Assembly: GCA_913054525.1 (NCBI GenBank)
Contig: CAJXHR010000009.1
Coordinates: forward strand, 1 to 12,065
Length of the DNA stretch: 12,065 bases
From: an uncultured bacterium
GTDB taxonomy: Bacteria; Patescibacteriota; Minisyncoccia; Spechtbacterales; HO2-43-30
Reading direction: 5' to 3'
Shown: one piece after another, positions 6,760 to 12,065 of the stretch
Numbering within the stretch: position 1 is the stretch's first letter
Layout: every line of letters starts with the position of its first letter
The notes under the pieces: model-generated
Seen by the model: only the letters and a program-made list of their open reading frames with translations
What the model was told of the DNA's origin: nothing
Databases searched by the model: none
Position numbers and translations under genes: made by a program

Positions 6760-6781
6760 CCCCGCACAATTCTATGCGGGG
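6741..6781 (-). terminator. Intrinsic terminator after rpiB
   Basis: Read on the minus strand, a perfect 7-bp GC-rich stem (CCCCGCA at 6760-6766 paired with TGCGGGG at 6775-6781, 8-base loop) is followed at once by TTTATT and, about six bases later, a run of seven T. It lies 27 bases beyond the rpiB stop, where a Rho-independent terminator should be. It is the only clear terminator in the window and marks the boundary between the two carbon operons. Confidence 0.8.
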
Positions 6782-6808
6782 CGGATATCGGGATTACTTA
6801 TCAAATTT

Positions 6809-7258
6809 TTACAAATCTATCTTTGCGATTCGCCGTACATGGCGCTCCTCGCCGGCGAAAGGGGCCTCTAGCCACGTCTTCACAACTTCTTTTGCATCCT
6901 CTTCCGGCACAAAGCGGGCTGCAAGCGAAAGAACATTTGAGTCGTTGTGCTCGCGCATGAGCTTGACCAATTCCAAATCAAGAACGCGCGCCGCATAAAC
7001 AGTAGCCCGTACGCCTTTGTGGCGATTAGCAACCATCGCCTCGCCCTGGCCCGAACCGCCAAGAACAATACCACGATTATTATCGGGGTCTTGTGAGACC
7101 TTCTCTCCTACTTTATGCATAAAATCCGGATAGTCGTCCTCCGCGTCATAGGAAAAAGCGCCCAGGTCTTCGTGGTCATATCCCCACTCCCCAAGCCACT
7201 GCTTGATTTTTTCTTTTAGCGCAAAACCGGCATGGTCTGTGCCAAGGTATATCTTCAT
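6809..7258 (-). CDS. rpiB: Ribose-5-phosphate isomerase B
   Basis: The 149-residue product is of RpiB/LacAB type and interconverts ribose 5-phosphate and ribulose 5-phosphate. Seen in sequence are GTDHAGFALK (6-15), DYPDF (42-46), GGSGQGEAMVANR (67-79) and HNDSNVLSLAARFV near residue 100. The catalytic Cys of the E. coli-type CGTG loop is absent and Gly67 takes its place. The loop instead follows the mycobacterial pattern GGSGNGE, in which a Glu (here Glu73) serves as the base. The enzyme should therefore be active by the Glu mechanism. It has the best ribosome binding site in the window (AGGAGGT, 7 bases from the ATG). It is the last gene of its operon, followed by an intrinsic terminator. 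Its reaction links directly to rpe, which opens the next operon. Confidence 0.93.
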   Translation of the reverse strand: MKIYLGTDHAGFALKEKIKQWLGEWGYDHEDLGAFSYDAEDDYPDFMHKVGEKVSQDPDNNRGIVLGGSGQGEAMVANRHKGVRATVYAARVLDLELVKLMREHNDSNVLSLAARFVPEEDAKEVVKTWLEAPFAGEERHVRRIAKIDL

Positions 7259-7259
7259 A

Positions 7260-7613
7260 TTATTTACCTCCTCGCAATTCTTTTATTTCCCGCGACAAAA
7301 AGTAGGCAAGCACCGTACGGATGACAATAATTGCTCCGACCCGTATCAAGACGTCTGTCGTGGGGGTCGCGATGAGCCGGATAATATCCCCTGCCAGGAA
7401 AAATTCAAGGCCCAAGACCAGCTTTTGGGAAAAATGCACCCGCAAATCCTGTGTCTGGGTCTTTCTTTTCTCACGGCTTCCAAGATGCGTTATCTGTACC
7501 TGCAGCCATTCAATAACAGCAAGCACTCCCCCAACGACCACCAAGAATATACCGAATGTATCAAAAAATAATGATATAGGGTAAATGTATTGTGACAATG
7601 ATATATCAAACAT
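7260..7613 (-). CDS. Small membrane protein, DUF1622-like
   Basis: A 117-residue integral membrane protein that resembles the DUF1622 family, whose function is not established. Three hydrophobic segments are visible at about residues 12-36, 64-82 and 87-106. A basic, polar cytosolic-type loop between the first two includes KRKTQTQDLR. The most family-like part is VLGLEFFLAGDIIRLI (66-81) followed by VGAIIVIRTVLAYFLSREI (92-110). The start overlaps the end of the FAD oxidoreductase gene by eight bases, and its own last codons carry the rpiB Shine-Dalgarno site, so it is embedded in the operon. Co-occurrence with the oxidoreductase could mean a membrane anchor or electron-transfer link, but nothing like a haem or quinone site can be seen. 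Recognition is from memory of the family pattern. Confidence 0.8.
   Translation of the reverse strand: MFDISLSQYIYPISLFFDTFGIFLVVVGGVLAVIEWLQVQITHLGSREKRKTQTQDLRVHFSQKLVLGLEFFLAGDIIRLIATPTTDVLIRVGAIIVIRTVLAYFLSREIKELRGGK
7266..7272 (-). promoter_or_regulatory. Full-consensus Shine-Dalgarno site for rpiB
   Basis: AGGAGGT lies seven bases upstream of the rpiB ATG, inside the last codons of the preceding membrane-protein gene, whose TAA stop falls between the site and the start. It is the only complete Shine-Dalgarno sequence among the starts in this window, so rpiB may be translated more strongly than, or independently of, its operon neighbours. Confidence 0.85.
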
Positions 7614-9246
7614 GTTTTATATGCCGCATGGCATATTCTAAATCAGCTCCGACCTTTTTACCCGGATTAAATATATTTTGCGGATCAAAGATTTCTTTTG
7701 TCTTTTCGAAAAGTCCGTAAACCTCTTTCCCATACATCTTCTCAATATATGGACTGCGGATTAATCCGTCGTTATGCTCTGCCGTAATAGATCCTCCGTA
7801 TTCCAGCACAAGATCATAAACCTTTTCAGCAACCTCCGGTATTTTTCTCCGCTCCTCTTCTCTAGATAAATCCATGAGGGGAATTATATGAAAATTCCCG
7901 CTTCCTGCGTGCCCAGCAAGAGTCGGAGTAATATTATGCTCTTCAAGTATATTATAAAGCTTTGGTAAAAATTCGGGAAGATGCGAGGGATCTACTATAA
8001 TATCATCAATAAAAGGCGCCGCTCTTTTGTCTTTTACTTTGTGCCGCAGAAGATTAAAGCTTTCCCGCCGGATTACCCAATATTTTTCCGTATCCATACC
8101 GCTCTTCGTGGCCTTTGTGTATATGCCAAGCGGCTTCAATTCATCACGCAAGCCTTTGACTCGATCATTGATTTTCTCTTCATCATCTCCGGTCAGCTCA
8201 ACCAAAACTACGAATTTGGGCAAACGCAGCTTCCTTGCAATAGCCAATCCCTCTCCAAAAAAACTAAATATAACAGAAAAGAAATTACCCGTGCCTATTT
8301 TTTTTGCAATATCCGGAAAAAAGCGCAAGGCAAGCTTTAGAGTATTATCATCAAAAGCCTCGAGGCTCTCTGGACTGTATTTTAAAGCTGTGCTTACAAA
8401 ATTGGTCATTTTTTCAATATCATCAAGAAATACAACTACCATCCTCGAGTATTTCTCCTTTTCTACTAATCCAAGCTCGGCTTCGGTAACTATGCCTAGC
8501 GTCCCCTGCGAACCAACAAGTATCTGCGTAAGATCAAAATACTCCCGATCCCAAACATTCCATAAAAAATACCCGGCGGAATTCTTTGAGACCTGGGGCT
8601 TTGCCTTTTTAATTATGGCAAAATTATCCTCGAGAAGCTCATATATTTTCCTGTATATACCGCCCTCGAAGTCATCCTGTGCTTTCTTTTTTTGAAGCTC
8701 AATTTTATTAAGTTTTTTAAATTCGTATTCATTGCCGTCGGAAAGAACAGCTTTTAAGCGACGCACATATTCATTTGTTTTTCCATATCTCAAAGTTTTC
8801 TCTCCGCCGGAATTATTTGCTATTATCCCGCCAATAGCGCAAATAGACTTACTTGCGGGGTAACTGGGAAAAATTAGGCCCTGTTTTAAGGTTTCTTTTT
8901 CAAGATCTCTATAATAAACGCCTGGCTCTACTATAGCCGAGCTTTCCCCAACGTTTTTGATATGATTGAAATATTTATCAAACTCCACAACAATCGATTC
9001 CGTGAGCGGGCCGCCTGTCATATCAGTGCCGCCGGAACGGGCGGTCAATGATAGTTCGGGATACTTTTCTTTGTTCTCATTCACAAACTTTACCAGATCT
9101 TTTAGGTCCTCGGTATCTTTTGGAAAGACAACCGCCTTCGGCTGTACCTCAAAAATACTCGCGTCGCGGCTATATTTATCAAGCGTTTTTTCGTCAGTCG
9201 CAACATCGCCCTTTATTATATTTTTGAGTTCCTCTTGCCAGGACAT
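7606..9246 (-). CDS. FAD-linked oxidoreductase, D-lactate / 2-hydroxyacid dehydrogenase type
   Basis: A 546-residue GlcD/Dld-type flavoprotein. The FAD-binding PCMH domain spans about 33-260, with TARSGGTDMTGG at 68-79, a glycine/asparagine stretch AIGGIIANNSGGE at 137-149 and VGSQGTLGIVTE at 244-255. The FAD-oxidase C-terminal domain (about 265-535) has GHAGSGNFH at 445-453 and AEHNDGLIRSPY at 489-500. The family oxidises D-lactate, glycolate or D-2-hydroxyglutarate, passing electrons to quinone, cytochrome or an Fe-S partner. EHNDGLIRSP resembles the YdiJ branch, which normally carries a C-terminal Cys-rich Fe-S module. That module is absent, and no separate Fe-S subunit is nearby. The true acceptor and direction are unknown; it could regenerate redox balance in a fermenter. 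The ATG follows GAPDH by 24 bases and has at most a weak TAGG site. Confidence 0.85.
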   Translation of the reverse strand: MSWQEELKNIIKGDVATDEKTLDKYSRDASIFEVQPKAVVFPKDTEDLKDLVKFVNENKEKYPELSLTARSGGTDMTGGPLTESIVVEFDKYFNHIKNVGESSAIVEPGVYYRDLEKETLKQGLIFPSYPASKSICAIGGIIANNSGGEKTLRYGKTNEYVRRLKAVLSDGNEYEFKKLNKIELQKKKAQDDFEGGIYRKIYELLEDNFAIIKKAKPQVSKNSAGYFLWNVWDREYFDLTQILVGSQGTLGIVTEAELGLVEKEKYSRMVVVFLDDIEKMTNFVSTALKYSPESLEAFDDNTLKLALRFFPDIAKKIGTGNFFSVIFSFFGEGLAIARKLRLPKFVVLVELTGDDEEKINDRVKGLRDELKPLGIYTKATKSGMDTEKYWVIRRESFNLLRHKVKDKRAAPFIDDIIVDPSHLPEFLPKLYNILEEHNITPTLAGHAGSGNFHIIPLMDLSREEERRKIPEVAEKVYDLVLEYGGSITAEHNDGLIRSPYIEKMYGKEVYGLFEKTKEIFDPQNIFNPGKKVGADLEYAMRHIKHV

Positions 9247-9270
9247 TAATACCTAAGAAGTTACTACGTT

Positions 9271-10278
9271 TTATATTAACTTGCCTATCTCTTTGACTTC
9301 CCTTAGTAGCATTGCGCTATAACCCCACTCATTATCGTACCAGGCAAAAACTTTGACGAGATTGCCTCCTACTACGCGAGTGTGATTCAGGTCAACAATT
9401 GCTCCTGCCGTGGTCTTTAAAATATCAGAGGATACTAACGGCTCACAAGTTACTTCCAGTATCCCTTTCCATCTCTCTTCCTCTGATGCCTTTACAAAAA
9501 TTTCATTTATTTCCTCTACCGAAGTATCTCGCTTCGCAAGAAAAGTAAAATCAATTACCGATCCTGCCGACACCGGCACGCGCAGGGCGACGCCTGTAAA
9601 AAGTCCCTCGAGCTCCGGCATTGCCTTTGCTGTAGCTTCTGCCGCTCCCGTTGTTGTAAGAACAATATTCTGTGCTGCAGCGCGGCCGCGAGCAGGTTTT
9701 TCGCTTGGACCGTCAACAAGATTCTGGCTTGCGGTATAACCATGAACAGTCGTAAGCATCGCCTTTTCGATTCCTGGATTTTCCGACATTACGGCAGCCA
9801 CGGGACCTACGGCATTTGTGGTGCAGGAAGCATTTGAAATAACATTTCCCTTATTTAAATCCTGAGTATTTGTGCCGACCAAGACATGGGGCACATTGCC
9901 CTTTGCCGGCGCCGACACAACTACATATTTTGCACCGGCTTTGATGTGCTTTTGCCCCCCCTCCTCGGACGCAAATACTCCGGTGGATTCCACCACAACA
10001 TCCACCCCAAGGTCTTTCCATGGAAGATTTTCCGGATCTTTTTCGGTTAAGCTTAAAATTTTCTTGCCGTCCACCGACAAATATTTATTGCCATCCTCGT
10101 CTTTCGTCTCCACTGACTTTTCATACCGGCCATACACCGTGTCGTATTTTAGCAAGTAAGCTAAGGTCTCCTCATCCGTTAAATCGTTAACAGCAACAAC
10201 CTCGACTCCCTTGGCTCCGAACGCCTGTCTAAAAAATGTCCGGCCGATACGGCCAAAACCGTTGATTGCAATTTTCAT
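9271..10278 (-). CDS. gap: Glyceraldehyde-3-phosphate dehydrogenase, type I
   Basis: A 335-residue phosphorylating GAPDH, the usual length. It converts glyceraldehyde 3-phosphate, phosphate and NAD+ to 1,3-bisphosphoglycerate. The N-terminal Rossmann motif INGFGRIGR is at 5-13. Asp32 in AVNDL points to NAD rather than NADP. The catalytic Cys152 lies in SNASCTTN (148-155) and the base His179 in TTVHGYT (176-182). NEWGY is at 316-320. The S-loop is slightly unusual: VDGP is followed by SEKPARGR, not the common xKDxRRxR, and the phosphate loop reads NIVLTTTGAAE where NIIPTSTGAAK is common. These are variations, not loss of catalytic residues. The gene lies 13 bases downstream of the ROK kinase stop with no visible Shine-Dalgarno site. 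No phosphoglycerate kinase is in the window. Confidence 0.96.
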   Translation of the reverse strand: MKIAINGFGRIGRTFFRQAFGAKGVEVVAVNDLTDEETLAYLLKYDTVYGRYEKSVETKDEDGNKYLSVDGKKILSLTEKDPENLPWKDLGVDVVVESTGVFASEEGGQKHIKAGAKYVVVSAPAKGNVPHVLVGTNTQDLNKGNVISNASCTTNAVGPVAAVMSENPGIEKAMLTTVHGYTASQNLVDGPSEKPARGRAAAQNIVLTTTGAAEATAKAMPELEGLFTGVALRVPVSAGSVIDFTFLAKRDTSVEEINEIFVKASEEERWKGILEVTCEPLVSSDILKTTAGAIVDLNHTRVVGGNLVKVFAWYDNEWGYSAMLLREVKEIGKLI

Positions 10279-10291
10279 ATTTTTTGCAAAT

Positions 10292-11176
10292 TTAGATTAA
10301 ATATGCGGCGCCCAATGCACCCGCATCGTCTCCTAATTTTGCGCTCACGATTTTTGTTTCTTTAGCTTGTATTGAAATAATATATTTTTTAGCGCTCTTG
10401 TTCATTTCCTCTTTAAACAAATCCCATGCCTTTGAAATACTTCCGCCTACGATAACAATCTCCGGATTTATAACATTTATAGTATTCGCGATGCCTACCC
10501 CGAGCCAAAAACCAAATTTTTTATACACGTCTTGGTATTCCTTGTTTCCCGCGCGGGCCTCCCGCTCAATGGCCATGGGGTCTCTTCCTTTCCAAAGATA
10601 TTGTGACCTAGACGAGCAAAGGTCCTCAAAAGAACGCTCCCCATCTAAAATCATATGCCCAATTTCTGCCGCACCGCCATGATACCCATCCCATAAAAAT
10701 GCTTCGCCATCGCGATCCAGCACAATTCCTCCGCCTACACCCGTGCCTAATGTCACGCCTACCGTGCTTGAGGCCGCGGCTGCTGCCCCAAACAAATGTT
10801 CTGCCCATGCAAAACAGTTCGCATCGTTATCGACAAATATGGGAAAATTAAAATTTTCCTCTAATTTCTTAAGCGTGGGGAAATTTTTTAGCGGAAGATT
10901 CGGCGAGGGCAAGCTTACTTTATCCCGGCTAAGAGGACCTGCTATGCCTACCCCGATTCTTTCCACATTTTTTTCTCCAAATTCCTCAATTAAGGAATGT
11001 ATCTCTGTTGTTATTTCTTTAAAAAATTTATCGCCGTCTTTTTTATTCTGCAAATCAACACGATTTGACTTTACAACCTTAGGTAACCTTCGCGTACGCA
11101 AAAAATCCTTATCCCATTCGGCAACAATCGAATGAATCTTTGTCCCTCCTATATCTAACCCGATAACATACTTCAT
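10292..11176 (-). CDS. ROK-family sugar kinase (glucokinase-like), zinc-motif-less
   Basis: A 294-residue ROK kinase of the actin-like ATPase fold, expected to phosphorylate glucose or a related hexose at C6. The phosphate-1 motif GLDIGGTK is at 6-13, GVGIAGPL at 75-82, VDNDANCFAWAE with catalytic Asp118 at 115-126, LGTGVGGG at 143-150, AAEIGHM at 169-175 and the adenosine motif IVGGSIS at 242-248. The typical zinc-binding CxCGxxGC after EIGH is missing. That region reads DGERSFEDLCSSRSQYLW with a single Cys187, so this is a zinc-free variant. The substrate could be glucose, fructose, mannose or an amino sugar. An upstream in-frame GTG at 11200 lies within the promoter -10 box and the previous gene's last codons. 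The ATG at 11176 with AAGAAGGA just upstream is the start. It heads the operon with GAPDH. Confidence 0.92.
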   Translation of the reverse strand: MKYVIGLDIGGTKIHSIVAEWDKDFLRTRRLPKVVKSNRVDLQNKKDGDKFFKEITTEIHSLIEEFGEKNVERIGVGIAGPLSRDKVSLPSPNLPLKNFPTLKKLEENFNFPIFVDNDANCFAWAEHLFGAAAAASSTVGVTLGTGVGGGIVLDRDGEAFLWDGYHGGAAEIGHMILDGERSFEDLCSSRSQYLWKGRDPMAIEREARAGNKEYQDVYKKFGFWLGVGIANTINVINPEIVIVGGSISKAWDLFKEEMNKSAKKYIISIQAKETKIVSAKLGDDAGALGAAYLI

Positions 11177-11188
11177 GGTCCTTCTTAA

Positions 11189-11197
11189 ATTATACCA
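11189..11197 (-). promoter_or_regulatory. Extended -10 promoter for the ROK kinase-GAPDH-rpiB operon
   Basis: On the minus strand TGGTATAAT is a perfect TGnTATAAT extended -10 element. It ends 12 bases before the kinase ATG, with AAGAAGGA in between as a Shine-Dalgarno site. No recognisable -35 lies at 16-18 bases, which extended -10 promoters tolerate. The box overlaps the TAA stop of the transporter gene, so the kinase operon can start inside the end of the previous unit. Confidence 0.55.
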
Positions 11198-11882
11198 CAC
11201 TGCTTATTCCAAATCCTATCCCGTATGCCACGACAGCCGCAAGCCCCCCCACAAGAAACATTTCAAGCCCGCTTGAAATCCATGATTTTTCAGTAAAGGC
11301 AGCCCTCGCCGCCCCAATGCCGAATAGGGCGACCGCAGTAAATATCGAGGCATATAAAAAAGTATTAGCGCTTGCGGTAAAAAATATATACGGCATAAGC
11401 GGAACCAGACCGGCAATCATAAATGCTAGAAAGGTTACAAGAGCTCCTTTGGCTGGACGCGCTTCTTCCTGTTCCACAAGTCCCAATTCCTCGTGCATTA
11501 TAAAGTCCAAGGCAAATTTTTCGTTGTGAGTAATTAATTCAGCCAATCCGTCCAAATCTTTATCTGCATATCCTTTTTTTCTTAAAAAATTTGTGATCCG
11601 CTCTTTATAAGCTTCCTTATTCTCCTCAAGCAACCGCAGGTTCCCTGACCGCTCTTTACTATACAAATCCTTTTCGGATTTTGTACCCAGATAATTTCCG
11701 CTCGCCATAGAAATGCCATCGGCAAAGAGGTTTGCAAAACCCAAAACCAAAATAACTACCGGATCCAAAGCTGCCCCTACAACTCCCGCGACCACGGCAA
11801 AGGTCGTAATTATCCCGTCATTCGCCGCATAAACAGCGTCCTTCAAAAATTCCCCTATTTTCTTATAGAGCCAAGATATCAT
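11190..11882 (-). CDS. VIT1/CCC1-family iron or manganese transporter
   Basis: A 230-residue membrane protein of the vacuolar iron transporter family, which in yeast and plants moves Fe2+ or Mn2+ out of the cytosol by proton antiport. Transmembrane segments are at about 22-40 (starting [17 protein letters not shown]), 42-60 ([20 protein letters not shown]), 145-168, 172-194 and 205-228, five in all as expected. The cytosolic insert at 66-143 is rich in acidic residues ([21 protein letters not shown]) and matches the position of the metal-binding helices of VIT1. The start is set by the ATGA overlap with the uvrA stop (11879-11882) and by AGGA eight bases upstream; a TTG at 11900 is less likely. 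Bacterial homologues probably export excess iron or manganese, though the metal cannot be told from sequence. Confidence 0.88.
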   Translation of the reverse strand: MISWLYKKIGEFLKDAVYAANDGIITTFAVVAGVVGAALDPVVILVLGFANLFADGISMASGNYLGTKSEKDLYSKERSGNLRLLEENKEAYKERITNFLRKKGYADKDLDGLAELITHNEKFALDFIMHEELGLVEQEEARPAKGALVTFLAFMIAGLVPLMPYIFFTASANTFLYASIFTAVALFGIGAARAAFTEKSWISSGLEMFLVGGLAAVVAYGIGFGISSVV

Positions 11883-12064
11883 AAATATTTTCCTGTCCAA
11901 CTTCCCTTATTTTTCATTATATCATGCGGCGTGCCTTCGGCAACTATATGGCCTCCTCCCTCGCCGCCTTCCGGGCCAAGGTCTATGATCCAGTCGGCGT
12001 TTTTAATAACATCCATGTTATGCTCAACGACCAGGACCGAATTGCCGAACGAAACAAGCTCGAA
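11879..12064 (-). CDS. uvrA: Excinuclease ABC subunit A, C-terminal end (partial)
   Basis: Only the last 61 codons and the TGA stop are in the window; the gene continues past the right edge. The reading frame is open to 12064, with one extra base at 12065 from the split codon. The fragment holds the end of the second ABC ATPase domain. [22 protein letters not shown] includes the H-loop His (VEHN), followed by [17 protein letters not shown] and the conserved ending S-x-TG-x-YL, all highly specific for UvrA. UvrA is the damage-recognition ATPase of nucleotide excision repair, acting with UvrB and UvrC. Its stop overlaps the transporter start as ATGA. Family identity is secure despite the short length. 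Confidence 0.95.
   Translation of the reverse strand, partial: FELVSFGNSVLVVEHNMDVIKNADWIIDLGPEGGEGGGHIVAEGTPHDIMKNKGSWTGKYL
11916..11943 (-). promoter_or_regulatory. Promoter for the VIT1-like transporter within the end of uvrA
   Basis: On the minus strand TTGCCG (11943-11938, 4 of 6) is followed 16 bases later by TATAAT (11921-11916), which also has the TG extension (TGATATAAT). Predicted transcription start is near 11909, giving a leader of about 27 bases with AGGA before the ATG at 11882. All of it lies in uvrA coding sequence, so the transporter could be expressed apart from uvrA as well as by read-through. Confidence 0.5.
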
Positions 12065-12065
12065 A

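Noticed and set aside
6725..6769. Upstream ATG for rpe
   Set aside because: It would translate the terminator stem and the promoter, and the extra residues do not match the epimerase family.
8027..8695. Open frame of 222 codons on the plus strand
   Set aside because: It lies wholly antisense to the well-supported FAD oxidoreductase gene, has low-complexity Ser/Phe-rich composition and no recognisable motif, so it is a shadow frame.
9270..9275. TATAAA before the FAD oxidoreductase gene as an internal promoter
   Set aside because: No convincing -35 and it overlaps the GAPDH stop; a chance AT-rich match is as likely, and the short gap fits a single operon.
10548..10557. Ten-base palindrome CCCGCGCGGG
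   Set aside because: It is in the coding sequence of the ROK kinase with no loop or repeat copies; probably chance in GC-rich codons.
1..12065. Mobile element, CRISPR array, toxin-antitoxin or defence system
   Set aside because: I found no repeats, transposase or integrase motifs, inverted-repeat ends, spacer arrays or tRNA-like attachment sites. All genes fit housekeeping or metabolic roles, apart from two unknowns and the left-edge fragment.
1..12065. Alternative genetic code with UGA read as Gly or Trp
   Set aside because: Several genes end in TGA at conserved C-termini, for example uvrA and rpe, and TGA forms ATGA overlaps with the next start, so it functions as a stop.

Overview
The window is a compact block of bacterial central-carbon genes. 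All fourteen genes I can support lie on the minus strand, so transcription runs from high to low coordinates. Gaps between genes are at most about 85 bases and many starts overlap the previous stop (ATGA, TAATG or 8-17 base overlaps). TGA acts as a normal stop (code 11). The dense packing, split transketolase, sparse Shine-Dalgarno sites, leaderless-looking starts and fermentative enzyme set suggest a Patescibacteria (Candidate Phyla Radiation) genome, perhaps Parcubacteria-like. That is inference; there is no rRNA or species marker here. I see no mobile element, CRISPR array, tRNA or rRNA, and no gene-free stretch over 300 bases.

Layout in transcription order. (1) 12064-11182: the 3' end of uvrA (excinuclease ABC subunit A), coupled by ATGA to a VIT1/CCC1-type metal transporter. 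(2) 11176-6809: a ROK-family sugar kinase, type I GAPDH, an FAD-linked oxidoreductase of the D-lactate/2-hydroxyacid dehydrogenase type, a small DUF1622-like membrane protein and ribose-5-phosphate isomerase B. An extended -10 precedes the kinase and a clear intrinsic terminator follows rpiB. (3) 6724-1113: ribulose-phosphate 3-epimerase, the two halves of a split transketolase, a PfkB-family kinase, an unrecognised 416-residue protein and a class II ketose-bisphosphate aldolase, all overlapping. (4) 1067-76: a small zinc-ribbon protein coupled to ribosomal protein L25/CTC. (5) 63-1: the first 21 codons of a membrane or secreted protein running off the left edge.

Together the enzymes cover sugar phosphorylation, nearly the whole non-oxidative pentose phosphate pathway, triose oxidation and a possible hydroxyacid redox step. 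No transaldolase is visible. The third operon instead carries a kinase and an aldolase next to transketolase, the parts list for a transaldolase-free route through sedoheptulose bisphosphate. The unknown 416-residue protein sits between those two genes and is the best candidate here for undescribed biology. Two other themes stand out: a repeated -10 / six bases / ATG arrangement implying leaderless transcripts, and non-canonical active-site residues in the aldolase and the epimerase.
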